Assembly: GCA_043803805.1 (NCBI GenBank)
Contig: JAZDJP010000052.1
Location: 1-19,328 of the forward strand
Reading direction: 5' to 3'
Length of the DNA stretch: 19,328 bases
Origin: JAZDJP01 sp043803805
GTDB taxonomy: Bacteria > Planctomycetota > JAZDJP01
Each line of letters starts with the position of its first letter. Position 1 is the stretch's first letter. The position numbers were made by a program, and so were the translations under genes. The notes under the pieces are model-generated. The model was given only the letters and a program-made list of their open reading frames with translations, ran no database searches and was not told where the DNA came from. Positions 7,990-15,047 of the stretch are shown here, one piece after another.

Positions 7990-8519
7990 GATGTCCGTTT
8001 CCTCCCGGCCGTATGATATTTCTCTCCAACGATCGCCGTCAGTTCCTCCACGTCCTCCGGCACCATCCGCTCGTGTTCGTCGTATTTCCAGGCGACGTTT
8101 CCCCGCAGCAACTCATTCACCAGGAAAAAGGCGGAAATCACATCCTTCTTCATCCGTCCCTGCGACACGCCGAAATGTTCATTCCCATGGAGAATCAGGT
8201 ATTTCCCGGCGGCAACGGCCACGCGCCCCCGGGGCATCCCGTAGGCGCAGAGCCACACCTCCTTCCGATCCACGCCGTAATGCCGGGCGACGATTCGCGA
8301 AACAACCTTCTCCCAGAGATCCGGATGGGTCTCCACATCCGGGGACGGGAGAGGGAACGGCAAGAAGTGCCAATGCGGCCGGAGATAGACGTGGTACCAG
8401 ATGCCCTCCGAGGGCTTCCGCGGCGCCGGGAACGCACGCCGGAACGCCAGCGAAAAGCCGCGGCTCCCCGTGGGCGCCTCCCGCATCAATTTTCGAACGC
8501 GATCCTCCAGACGAATCAT
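7968..8519 (-). CDS. Unknown 183-residue protein
   Basis: I do not recognise this family. The protein is basic at its N-terminus (MIRLEDRVRKLMRE), aromatic in the middle (IWYHVYLRPHWHFLPFPLP) and has a helical acidic region toward the end (HERMVPEDVEELTAIVGE). Several His and Trp residues cluster between residues 42 and 55. I prefer the ATG at 8519, with GAGG five bases upstream, over the in-frame GTG at 8525, which would lie inside that ribosome binding site. It overlaps the TPR gene by 22 bases and follows the 8530-9144 gene by 10 bases, so it is a coupled member of the seven-gene operon. Confidence 0.58.
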   Translation of the reverse strand: MIRLEDRVRKLMREAPTGSRGFSLAFRRAFPAPRKPSEGIWYHVYLRPHWHFLPFPLPSPDVETHPDLWEKVVSRIVARHYGVDRKEVWLCAYGMPRGRVAVAAGKYLILHGNEHFGVSQGRMKKDVISAFFLVNELLRGNVAWKYDEHERMVPEDVEELTAIVGEKYHTAGRKRTSCSESNG

Positions 8520-8529
8520 ATCCACCTCG

Positions 8530-9144
8530 TTAAAAAGGCCATGGCGAGGCTCCTTGTACCTTGGTGACTTCCTCCCGTCTCTCCCGAACGAGGATATTCA
8601 CGGAATTCCCGCACCACGCCCAAATCGCCTGATCCAATTCCCGGACGGCTTCCACAACCAGGGCAAACCACGTTCGTGATGCGTCATCAAAACCGGGCGT
8701 CAGTGATTTCTCAAGGCGGCGGACGCGCATTATCAATTCATCCACGGTCTCCGGTAATTCCGGGAGGCAGATCAGTCTTCGGCGTAACTGCACGTCAACA
8801 AACGTGCGCTCCGGAAACAAATCCGGCGCCACGCGACCGACAAATCGCGTGAATGCGGGCCATCCGGCGGTTGCGACGGGCAAGGAGGCGGGTTTCAAAC
8901 GAAGGATGATCTCCGGACGGTCGCCATACAACTTCGGCGGCGTGTTCGGATGCCCCTCGCAGACACTGGCGATCTCAAACACATGAAGCGCGTTCAGCGT
9001 TTCGAGCCACGCGTCTTCCAAATGCTTGTCCACGCATCGCCCGCGCCATTCGCGCTCTTGATCACGAAGTGGCCGATCTCTGCCCCCTGCGTTTGGCATC
9101 GTATCCCTCGGATATGTCCTTGCCTCTTTTGTTTCTTGCGCCAT
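8530..9144 (-). CDS. Unknown 204-residue protein
   Basis: I do not recognise this family. After a charged, probably disordered 40-residue start, the protein has a helical segment (DAWLETLNALHVFEIASV) leading to VCEGHPNTPPKLYG and PEIILRLKP. The C-E-G-H turn followed by a strand looks like a small catalytic or metal-binding loop. The C-terminal 60 residues are helical (DDASRTWFALVVEAVREL). The ATG at 9144 has GGAGG nine bases upstream and starts four bases after the stop of the HAD-HD gene, so it is the second gene of the operon. An in-frame longer form from 9189 would overlap the HAD-HD gene and is less likely. Confidence 0.58.
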   Translation of the reverse strand: MAQETKEARTYPRDTMPNAGGRDRPLRDQEREWRGRCVDKHLEDAWLETLNALHVFEIASVCEGHPNTPPKLYGDRPEIILRLKPASLPVATAGWPAFTRFVGRVAPDLFPERTFVDVQLRRRLICLPELPETVDELIMRVRRLEKSLTPGFDDASRTWFALVVEAVRELDQAIWAWCGNSVNILVRERREEVTKVQGASPWPF

Positions 9145-9148
9145 CCCG

Positions 9149-10114
9149 CTATTCCTCCTCCAACACCCCTCCGCTCCAGTTGTCCGCATACTGAATGAGC
9201 CGTGTCAGGGGCATTTCCCGGTGGGCGACGGAATGGTTTTCCTCGATGTACTGGCCGTCGTGGTAACGGATGGCTTGGGCTTCCTCGGTGGTGAGTTCGA
9301 CGCGAGGCGTGATAAGGAACAAGCTCCGGGTGGCGAGATCCATGTGGGGGCATTCCGGGTTGATGACGTACCGGATGCCGCGGTTCCGGACCTGCCATTT
9401 GTCCGGGTTGGGCAGATAATACGCTTGGCCGGGGTAGCCGACCTTGCCCACGTCGTGAAACAACCCTGTGATGACGCAACTTTCCATGGAAATATCCGGG
9501 CACAGGGTGCGCCGCATTTTCAGCAGCGTTTCGGCCACGTTCATGGAATGCCGGAGAAGTCCCCCGTCCTCGGCGAGATGGAAGCGGGTGGACGCGGGAC
9601 TCGTCAGCCAGTTTGTCCGTTCCCGCAATAGATGATCAAACGCCGCCACCGACGCGGCGCGGACGCGCACCAAACCGAGCAGGGCCTCGTAGGTTTCGAG
9701 CACGGAGTGAAGATCCCGGCGGGACACCTGCCAGAGGATGTCATCCCAATTCCGATTAAAAGCAACCGCACGATCGTCCACGTAGAAATCCGCGAGGGGT
9801 TTGCCGCTCGCCCAAGGGGCGTTGGGGTCGCTGTTGATTTCATCGAAGCAGACATGATTGTCCCGCAGGTGACGCGCCAGAGCGGCGATGTGCTCCGGGG
9901 TGTTCGGCCGGGCGGTATGGATGATGATTTTATACCCGAGCGCCTTGAGTTTCGCCGTGGCCTCCGCCGTGCCTGCCAGAACTGTCCCAAATTCGTTGAT
10001 ATCCCGGGTGAATTCCGCGATCACCCCGTCGAAATCAATGCAGATGGTGTTGGACCGGTAGGTGGCGTCCGGTTTCGTCCCTCTTGTCGTCGTCTCGCCC
10101 ATGGTCACGCTCAT
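9149..10114 (-). CDS. HAD-HD fusion phosphohydrolase
   Basis: A 321-residue protein with two phosphohydrolase modules. The N-terminal HAD-like part has ICIDFDGVIAEF (DxD at 27-29), the HTARPN motif (66-71) and the acidic pair in YVDDRAV (111-117), and lacks a large cap domain. The C-terminal HD-like part has H189 (LLRHSMN), the HD pair at 220-221 (FHDVGKVG) and D311 (LIQYADNWS), giving a complete H...HD...D metal set. HAD enzymes of this size act on nucleotides or phospho-sugars, and HD domains often on (deoxy)nucleotides or nucleotide second messengers, so nucleotide depletion or signal turnover is a reasonable inference. The ATG at 10114 has GGAGGAG just upstream. It is the first gene of the seven-gene operon, 24 bases from its putative -10. 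Confidence 0.75.
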   Translation of the reverse strand: MSVTMGETTTRGTKPDATYRSNTICIDFDGVIAEFTRDINEFGTVLAGTAEATAKLKALGYKIIIHTARPNTPEHIAALARHLRDNHVCFDEINSDPNAPWASGKPLADFYVDDRAVAFNRNWDDILWQVSRRDLHSVLETYEALLGLVRVRAASVAAFDHLLRERTNWLTSPASTRFHLAEDGGLLRHSMNVAETLLKMRRTLCPDISMESCVITGLFHDVGKVGYPGQAYYLPNPDKWQVRNRGIRYVINPECPHMDLATRSLFLITPRVELTTEEAQAIRYHDGQYIEENHSVAHREMPLTRLIQYADNWSGGVLEEE

Positions 10115-10132
10115 GATTCTCCTCCTCTTCTG

Positions 10133-10171
10133 CCTATACAATACGATGGGTGGTCGGACAAATAATGTCCG
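10133..10171 (-). promoter_or_regulatory. Palindromic promoter element, site 1 (HAD-HD operon)
   Basis: On the minus strand the element reads CGGACA-TTATT-TGTCCG, a perfect 6-base inverted repeat (10155-10171). Twelve bases after TGTCC lies TATTGT (10138-10143), a -10-like hexamer, and the HAD-HD start is 24 bases beyond. An alternative reading is TTGTCC as -35 (10156-10161) and TATAGG as -10 (10133-10138) with a 17-base spacer; either way the palindrome covers the upstream promoter region. The same element and 12-base spacing recur at three other promoters in the window. Confidence 0.7.
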
Positions 10172-10204
10172 GGGCGGAATTTTATATTATTACCCGGATG
10201 AGCA

Positions 10205-10233
10205 TTGACGGCCTTAAAATATAGACGTAACAT
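10205..10233 (+). promoter_or_regulatory. Sigma70-like promoter of the Mrr-like gene
   Basis: TTGACG (10205-10210) and TAACAT (10228-10233) are separated by 17 bases, close to the sigma70 consensus. This would start transcription near 10240, leaving a leader of about 58 bases before the GTG at 10298. It does not contain the GGACA palindrome, so the nuclease gene probably has control separate from the divergent operon, although site 1 lies only 34 bases upstream of this promoter. Confidence 0.45.
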
Positions 10234-10297
10234 CCGGTTGCTGTGTATGGTTCTGATTAACGATCCGTTAGGCAGATAAAGATACGAAGACCAGCAC

Positions 10298-11293
10298 GTG
10301 AACAGATACTTCAAGTTAGTTTGCCCACACGATGATCCTGGCTGGTACATGAAAGAATACCTCTCTGGCCATGTCCGTTATGGTTGGGGTTGGCCTGATT
10401 GTGACCTTCGCGAGATCAAGAAGAAAGATTCTTCAACATGGTCGAACAACCAACGGATGACTTGGAGCCACGCCAAGTTTCTGATCGAGCGAATTGAGTT
10501 TGGACACAGAGTGGTCGTGCAAACGGAACAACCGATAAGGCGGTTTGTTGTCGCGGAGGTAATTGCTCCTGGCTACAATTTTGAACCAGGCAACTTGGAT
10601 GACTTCAATCACCTGCTGAACACCCGACCGCTTACGCCAGAACCTATCCCAATAAACTCAAAGGCAATAACAGCAGCGCTCAGACACGATTTGTCTAAAC
10701 GCGGCAACTACTACGAAATCTATCCTGAGGAGTCGATTCGCGAGCTTGACGACATCGTGGTTAAGGCAGCGACGAATAAACTGGATCTCACTGCCGTTCG
10801 GACTGACGCAGACACGTTTGACCACACCTTGCGGGATACAAGGCGCCATATCATTCTTGAGATATCGCGCAAATGGCCCGGCAAAGACTTTGAGCGTTTC
10901 TGCGAGAAGTTGCTACCCGAGATAGAGTTCATTGAAGTCAAAGAACATGTTGATTGCGGAAAAGGGTGGGACCTACTTGTTCGAATCATCAACCCGCTTA
11001 CACGGACAATATTGCTAGATGACGTACCGGTTCAGTGTAAAAATTATTCCGGAAAAGTTGACTCGCTTGCACCAATTGATGATCTTGAACGATGTATTCG
11101 AAACTCAGACTCACCAGTTGCCTATCTAATCATTCTCGGTCAACTGACACCCCGCTTTCTAAACGAACTGCAGATTCGCCAAGAAACGCTTCGGAGAATC
11201 CTAAATCGTCCGGTATCGTTGGAACTCATTACTGAAGACAGGGTAGCCGAGATCTATGGGAAACATATTCTTCGAGCCATGTCCGAATCATAA
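10298..11293 (+). CDS. Mrr-like restriction endonuclease with EVE/PUA-like N-terminus
   Basis: A 331-residue protein. The C-terminal nuclease domain has the Mrr helix (GKDFERFCEKLL, 195-206), the catalytic Asp225 (CGKGWDLLVRI) and VPVQCKNYSGK with Gln246-x-Lys248, the D...QxK arrangement of Mrr-type enzymes. The N-terminal 95 residues (start YFKLVCP, then HVRYGWGWPD and a RRFVVAEVIAPGYNF strand) resemble an EVE/PUA-like modified-base reader. This supports a modification-dependent type IV restriction enzyme. The start is the GTG at 10298: an in-frame stop lies 19-21 bases upstream and no ATG is available, though the ribosome binding site is weak. Composition is AT-richer than both neighbours. 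The gene is convergent with the DUF6745 gene. Confidence 0.8.
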   Translation: MNRYFKLVCPHDDPGWYMKEYLSGHVRYGWGWPDCDLREIKKKDSSTWSNNQRMTWSHAKFLIERIEFGHRVVVQTEQPIRRFVVAEVIAPGYNFEPGNLDDFNHLLNTRPLTPEPIPINSKAITAALRHDLSKRGNYYEIYPEESIRELDDIVVKAATNKLDLTAVRTDADTFDHTLRDTRRHIILEISRKWPGKDFERFCEKLLPEIEFIEVKEHVDCGKGWDLLVRIINPLTRTILLDDVPVQCKNYSGKVDSLAPIDDLERCIRNSDSPVAYLIILGQLTPRFLNELQIRQETLRRILNRPVSLELITEDRVAEIYGKHILRAMSES

Positions 11294-11320
11294 AATCCTG
11301 TCTGACTTGTCAACACCAAC

Positions 11321-12490
11321 CTACGTCTCCTTCACAAACTTCATCCGATCCCGCTCGTTCCAAAGCGTCCAGTTCCTCGCCTGGCGGCAGGTTCTCATCT
11401 CCGGGGGAACCCGCAATACGTAAAACAATCCCGTCGAAGGGCACTTTACCTTGAGAAACACGATCGGATCGAAACCGCTATGCCATACTCCCAGGAGTTC
11501 CATATCCCCGTCCACGTGGATGGGCTGCCCCTGGGAATGAGCGAGCCGGTCGTGCCCGATCCCTTCGATAAGCACCCGCCGGAGCGTCTGGTTTTTCTCG
11601 TCGAAAATCCAATCCGGGCGCCATTGCTCCGACCGCACCCGACCCCATTCCGACGGGATGGGAACGCCGTGCCAGGCGTAGGCGCCCCATCCATCCGGGT
11701 ATTGCACGGCCGGGGCCCCGTCCACGTGAAGGCGCCCCCGGGCATCCCGACGGATGGCGTCATGGCGCTCGGAAATCCAGCAAGTTTCTGTGCCGGGAAT
11801 CCACCACCCCGCCGATTCGGCAACCTTGACGATGCCTTCGACAAACCCGGCATCCTCCGCAAGCCCGAACACCTCCCGGGCGAACGAGAAGAACCACAGC
11901 CATCCAATATCATGCTGGCCCCGCCAGCAGGCAGAATCCACCTGGTCACCGGTCCAACCGAGGGAAAGTTGGTCGGCCGTCTCGGGTTGTATGGTCTTGA
12001 GCGCCTTCCAAGTTTCAGCCCTCCAACCTCGTAAGAGCCGATTGGCTGTTTCGGGAGGATCGCCGAGCCTCCCCTCCCGGTTCGTGTCTTGGATCAACAG
12101 GTTCGCAACCAAGTCCGCAACCGGATTCATCTTCTCAAGGAGCGGCCTCTCGATCACCCCCTGAAGATGTTCACATAGTTTCCGGTCTATCTTCTGGCCC
12201 AATTCAAACGCCGCTCGTATGAGAAGGCGGCGTTGTGAAAATCGCAATGCGACCGGAAACGGCCGGGCCTCGGACGGGAAGCGATCCCGCACAATGGCCA
12301 GCATTTCTCCCGGCGACCGGCACCAGACAATCTCCCCCGGGGGCGGCAGACCCGCCTTTTGGTAGGTCTCGATCACCCCTTCCTCGGCCCGTTTCCGGTC
12401 CGCCGGCGCCGTCGAAAGGGCCATGCGGGCATATTCCTCAAGAAGATGGGGAATCCGGACGTCGAAGTCGTCCGGCAACCGGTTAATCAC
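11321..12490 (-). CDS. DUF6745 family protein
   Basis: A 389-residue protein. Its second half matches my knowledge of DUF6745: a Gly/Trp-rich region with CWRGQHDIGWLWFFSF, a SAGWWIPGTETCWISERH block, the RDARGRLHVDGAPAVQYPDG segment, YAWHGVPIPSEW, and the characteristic end YVLRVPPEMRTCRQARNWTL. The family's function is not established to my knowledge. I prefer the GTG at 12490 (AGGA six bases upstream) over a TTG at 12496; both overlap the upstream gene's end. With the small gene at 12483-12782 it forms a two-gene operon driven by palindrome site 2. It is convergent with the Mrr-like gene, with 27 bases between stops. Confidence 0.78.
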   Translation of the reverse strand: MINRLPDDFDVRIPHLLEEYARMALSTAPADRKRAEEGVIETYQKAGLPPPGEIVWCRSPGEMLAIVRDRFPSEARPFPVALRFSQRRLLIRAAFELGQKIDRKLCEHLQGVIERPLLEKMNPVADLVANLLIQDTNREGRLGDPPETANRLLRGWRAETWKALKTIQPETADQLSLGWTGDQVDSACWRGQHDIGWLWFFSFAREVFGLAEDAGFVEGIVKVAESAGWWIPGTETCWISERHDAIRRDARGRLHVDGAPAVQYPDGWGAYAWHGVPIPSEWGRVRSEQWRPDWIFDEKNQTLRRVLIEGIGHDRLAHSQGQPIHVDGDMELLGVWHSGFDPIVFLKVKCPSTGLFYVLRVPPEMRTCRQARNWTLWNERDRMKFVKET

Positions 12491-12782
12491 GGACAATCCT
12501 GTCCCTTTCGGGATCGTATTCCCGCTGGATCTTCACCTCAAAAAATCCCGGCGGGAGGGTGACGGGACCGTGTTCCTCGTGGACAAGAATGGATTCCTCC
12601 CGCACATCGAGGAATCGCCGGCCACCGTCGGTTTCGAGCAGAACCGAGCCGTCCCCGGCCACCCGGTGGGCGTGACCGGTGACCTCCCCTTCCGCCAACA
12701 CAAGATGCCCCAGCGGTTTGGTTTCCTTCGGCCGCGCCGTCACCCGAATGAGAATCACATCCCCTTGCCGGTACGCGTTCAT
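12483..12782 (-). CDS. Conserved small protein, partner of DUF6745
   Basis: A 99-residue, probably all-beta protein. I recognise it as a conserved uncharacterised family by three blocks: YRQGDVILIRV at the start, LAEGEVTGHAHR at 29-40 and VHEEHGPVTLPPG at 67-79, ending EYDPERDRIV. The repeated His (HAH at 37-39, H68 and H71) suggests a metal or ligand site; that is inference. The ATG at 12782 has GGAGG upstream; a start at 12815 would place the frame inside the promoter region. Its last codons overlap the start of the DUF6745 gene by eight bases, indicating coupled translation and a joint function. Confidence 0.75.
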   Translation of the reverse strand: MNAYRQGDVILIRVTARPKETKPLGHLVLAEGEVTGHAHRVAGDGSVLLETDGGRRFLDVREESILVHEEHGPVTLPPGFFEVKIQREYDPERDRIVRD

Positions 12783-12817
12783 AACGCCTCCATGAAAAGG
12801 GTATTCCGAAAACAATG

Positions 12818-12850
12818 ATTATCCCCCTCCGGGTCGGACAAATACGGACC
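12818..12850 (-). promoter_or_regulatory. Palindromic promoter element, site 2 (DUF6745 operon)
   Basis: On the minus strand: GGTCC-GTATT-TGTCC followed after exactly 12 bases by GATAAT (12818-12823). The downstream half-site is perfect and shares 13 identical bases (GGTCGGACAAATA on the plus strand) with site 1; the upstream half is degenerate (GGTCC for GGACA). The upstream half overlaps the last codon of the annotated 12850-13944 frame. The start codon of the small protein lies 35 bases beyond the -10. Confidence 0.6.
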
Positions 12851-13944
12851 TACCTCCGCGGTTTTCCGGAATTTTCAGGAAGTTCCCGACCGCGGTCTTT
12901 TCGATTCCCCGCGATTCCCGCCGCCGCTATGGGTGCGCCACGGGACTTCACGATCGGAGGAGGTTGAGACGCGGATCGGCAGGAAACGGCATCAGTTGAG
13001 GACACAGGCGCCCGCGGTATCGGCATTCGCCACCGTGCGCGACGCGCCTTGACCGTCCATGGCCATGTAATGGAGCTGAGAAGTCGCGGCGGCATCCCTC
13101 CGTAAAGTGCGAGACAATGCATTCCAATTTTCCCATAATATCGGTATGCCCATTGATTCCATGGGATAACAAACACAGTCCCGTCTTGTCGAAGATCGGC
13201 ATTGATGATTTCCCGGTGGACCGCCTCGTCCAGATCCCGAATGCCCAACCCTCCCGCGTTCCGAATTGCCTTTTCCGGCAGGAGAAAGCGCATATCCCGG
13301 ACCGCACCCAGGAGCCGGCGAAAGCCAATTTCCCGGATAAGACGGTCTACGGTCAGATGAGCGAGGGCGTAACGCAAGTGGCACCGACCCGGCCGATTCC
13401 AGAACGTCGTTTTCTTGCGCTGGAGGTCCTCAAGCCGGAGGGGAAGCATGCGGAGATTCCGGGTCGGACGCGATCCCATGACTTGGCAGGCGATACCTTC
13501 ACTCAACCAGTTGGGAATTCGTCGGGTGGGGCAAAGGGCGTGAAGAACGGCATGTGTTCCCTCATGAATCATCACCCCCCGGATGTAATCCGGACGCCCT
13601 TTCGGGTCGCGCCCCGGACAATGGGCCAGGTGAACATTGATATAAACACGGTCATCCCGACACCAGGATGGCGGACGCTTTGAACTTCCCCGGACGGAAT
13701 AGACGAACATTTCCCGCACCGGTACATGATCCTTCAGTCCCGCCAGCGTCGAGAGCCGGGCCACCCGTCCCAGGGCCAACCGCGCAATGGCTTCAAACCG
13801 TCGCCGAAGGACGTCCGTTGTGAACCACACTCGCGTCCGTCCGACCCGGACCTCCCGTCGGAAGCGCCGACGGACCTTGAGCAATTCGAGTCGGACATTC
13901 CGTTCCGGAGCCTGTTCCGTTTTTATCCCCTCGTTGATTTCCAT
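12850..13944 (-). CDS. HExxH zinc metallopeptidase-like protein, C-terminus probably frameshifted
   Basis: The frame encodes 364 residues. HEGTH at 127-131 and WLSEG at 146-150 form the HExxH...E zinc site of gluzincins and match the Peptidase_MA-like pattern (HExxH followed by W-x-x-EG). No signal peptide is seen, so it is probably cytoplasmic. The N-terminal 60 residues are very basic. After about residue 288 the frame becomes Arg/Pro/Ser-rich without structure, whereas the +1 frame reads ATSQLHYMAMDGQGASRTVA and stops at 12992, so an indel near 13086-13095 (a GC-rich CCGCCGCG run) is likely. The start at 13944 has no ribosome binding site and lies nine bases after a putative -10, suggesting a leaderless transcript. 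It is divergent from the WYL gene. Confidence 0.65.
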   Translation of the reverse strand: MEINEGIKTEQAPERNVRLELLKVRRRFRREVRVGRTRVWFTTDVLRRRFEAIARLALGRVARLSTLAGLKDHVPVREMFVYSVRGSSKRPPSWCRDDRVYINVHLAHCPGRDPKGRPDYIRGVMIHEGTHAVLHALCPTRRIPNWLSEGIACQVMGSRPTRNLRMLPLRLEDLQRKKTTFWNRPGRCHLRYALAHLTVDRLIREIGFRRLLGAVRDMRFLLPEKAIRNAGGLGIRDLDEAVHREIINADLRQDGTVFVIPWNQWAYRYYGKIGMHCLALYGGMPPRLLSSITWPWTVKARRARWRMPIPRAPVSSTDAVSCRSASQPPPIVKSRGAPIAAAGIAGNRKDRGRELPENSGKPRR

Positions 13945-13953
13945 ACAAAAGGG

Positions 13954-13987
13954 ACTATACTCCGGGCGGTTGGACAGATCGTGTCCG
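13954..13987 (-). promoter_or_regulatory. Palindromic promoter element, site 3 (between HExxH and WYL genes)
   Basis: On the minus strand: CGGACA-CGATC-TGTCC followed after exactly 12 bases by TATAGT (13954-13959), pointing to the HExxH gene. The inverted repeat (13972-13986) also lies 53 bases upstream of the WYL start on the plus strand, where the downstream AT-rich stretch (TATTAT at about 13997-14002) could serve as a -10. One operator between a regulator and a divergent target is the classical layout for autoregulation. Confidence 0.7.
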
Positions 13988-14039
13988 AGATAAATTTATT
14001 ATTGCGTCCGCCGGATCGGGCGGCTCGCCGGGAGGGATC

Positions 14040-15029
14040 ATGGCCAAGTTCAAGCCCCAGCACCGGCGGTTCGCGTTCATTGACCGGAAGATCCGGGAGG
14101 GGATGAAGCGCGGGGTGTATGCCAACTGCTCGTCCCTCGCCCGGGAATGGGAGACGAGCACCAAGACCATCCAGCGCGACATCGAGCACCTCCGCGACCA
14201 GATGGACATTCCCCTCGCCTACGACGCCAACCGGCGGGGCTATTTCTACACGGAGAAGAATTACAAACTCCCGGCCATCCCGATGAGCGAAAGCGACCTT
14301 TTCGCCGTCTGCATCGCGGAGAAGGCCCTGAAACAATACGAGAACACCCCCCTCCATGGCCGGCTGGAACGGGTGTTCCGGAAAATCGAGGAGTCTCTTC
14401 CCCAGAAGACGACCACCGTGCGGCCTGCCTGGGTGGATACCCGATTTTCCTTCTTTCACGAGCCGCCCCGGCGGCTGGATCCCAAGATCTGGGAGATCGT
14501 GGCGGAGGCGGTACGGGAATGCAATACGCTCACGTTTGATTACCACGCCCCCGGCCGGGAGTTGGAACCCGCCCGGCAGGTGGACCCCTATCATTTGGTT
14601 CACTTCCGCGGGGACTGGTACATCCTGGGAAAATGCCACAAGGCGGGAGAACTGCGCACGTTCGCCCTTTCCCGCATCCGAAAGGCGACGCCTGGGAAAG
14701 GCTTCGACCTGCCGGCGGATTTCAACGCGGAGAAGGTCCTCGGCACCCACTTCGGAATCATGTGGGGCAAGGAGGAATTCACGGTGAAGGTGCGCTTCAC
14801 CGCCGACCAGGCCCCTTACGTCGCCGAGCGCGACTGGCATCCCTCCCAGAAAATCGAGGAGAATCCTGACGGCAGCATCCTTTTCACCGTCAAGGTCAAC
14901 CACCTCGCCGAGATCAAATTCTGGATTTTGTCGTGGGGCAAGGCGGCGAAGGTGATGGAGCCGGAGGCACTGGCGGAAGAGGTAAAGGCGGAACTCGAGG
15001 CGGCGGCAGGGGCGTATAAGATATCATGA
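14040..15029 (+). CDS. WYL-domain transcriptional regulator
   Basis: A 329-residue protein. Residues 8-72 form a DeoR-like winged helix-turn-helix (SLAREWETSTKTIQRDIEHL as the recognition unit, RRGYFYTE as the wing). Residues 148-220 form a WYL domain, with its signature as GDWYILGKC (191-199) and TFALSRI (207-213). The C-terminal part (about 240-325, with KFWILSWGKAAKVMEP) matches the WCX extension. WYL regulators sense ligands such as single-stranded DNA or nucleotides and control phage defence (BrxR, CapW) or DNA-damage genes (PafBC, DriD). The ATG at 14040 has GGAGG five bases upstream. Palindrome site 3 lies just upstream. The HNH gene follows after 18 bases. Confidence 0.9.
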   Translation: MAKFKPQHRRFAFIDRKIREGMKRGVYANCSSLAREWETSTKTIQRDIEHLRDQMDIPLAYDANRRGYFYTEKNYKLPAIPMSESDLFAVCIAEKALKQYENTPLHGRLERVFRKIEESLPQKTTTVRPAWVDTRFSFFHEPPRRLDPKIWEIVAEAVRECNTLTFDYHAPGRELEPARQVDPYHLVHFRGDWYILGKCHKAGELRTFALSRIRKATPGKGFDLPADFNAEKVLGTHFGIMWGKEEFTVKVRFTADQAPYVAERDWHPSQKIEENPDGSILFTVKVNHLAEIKFWILSWGKAAKVMEPEALAEEVKAELEAAAGAYKIS

Positions 15030-15047
15030 TTTTATCGGGAGGGGCTC

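Noticed and set aside
12491..12504. Further GGACA...TGTCC palindrome with a 4-base spacer near the DUF6745 start
   Set aside because: The spacer is one base short, no -10-like hexamer lies 12 bases away, and the bases encode the end of the small-protein gene, so it is probably chance.
13923..14903. Long minus-strand open frame opposite the WYL gene
   Set aside because: The plus-strand frame has a clear HTH, WYL and WCX layout and a ribosome binding site; the opposite frame is a by-product of GC-rich coding sequence.
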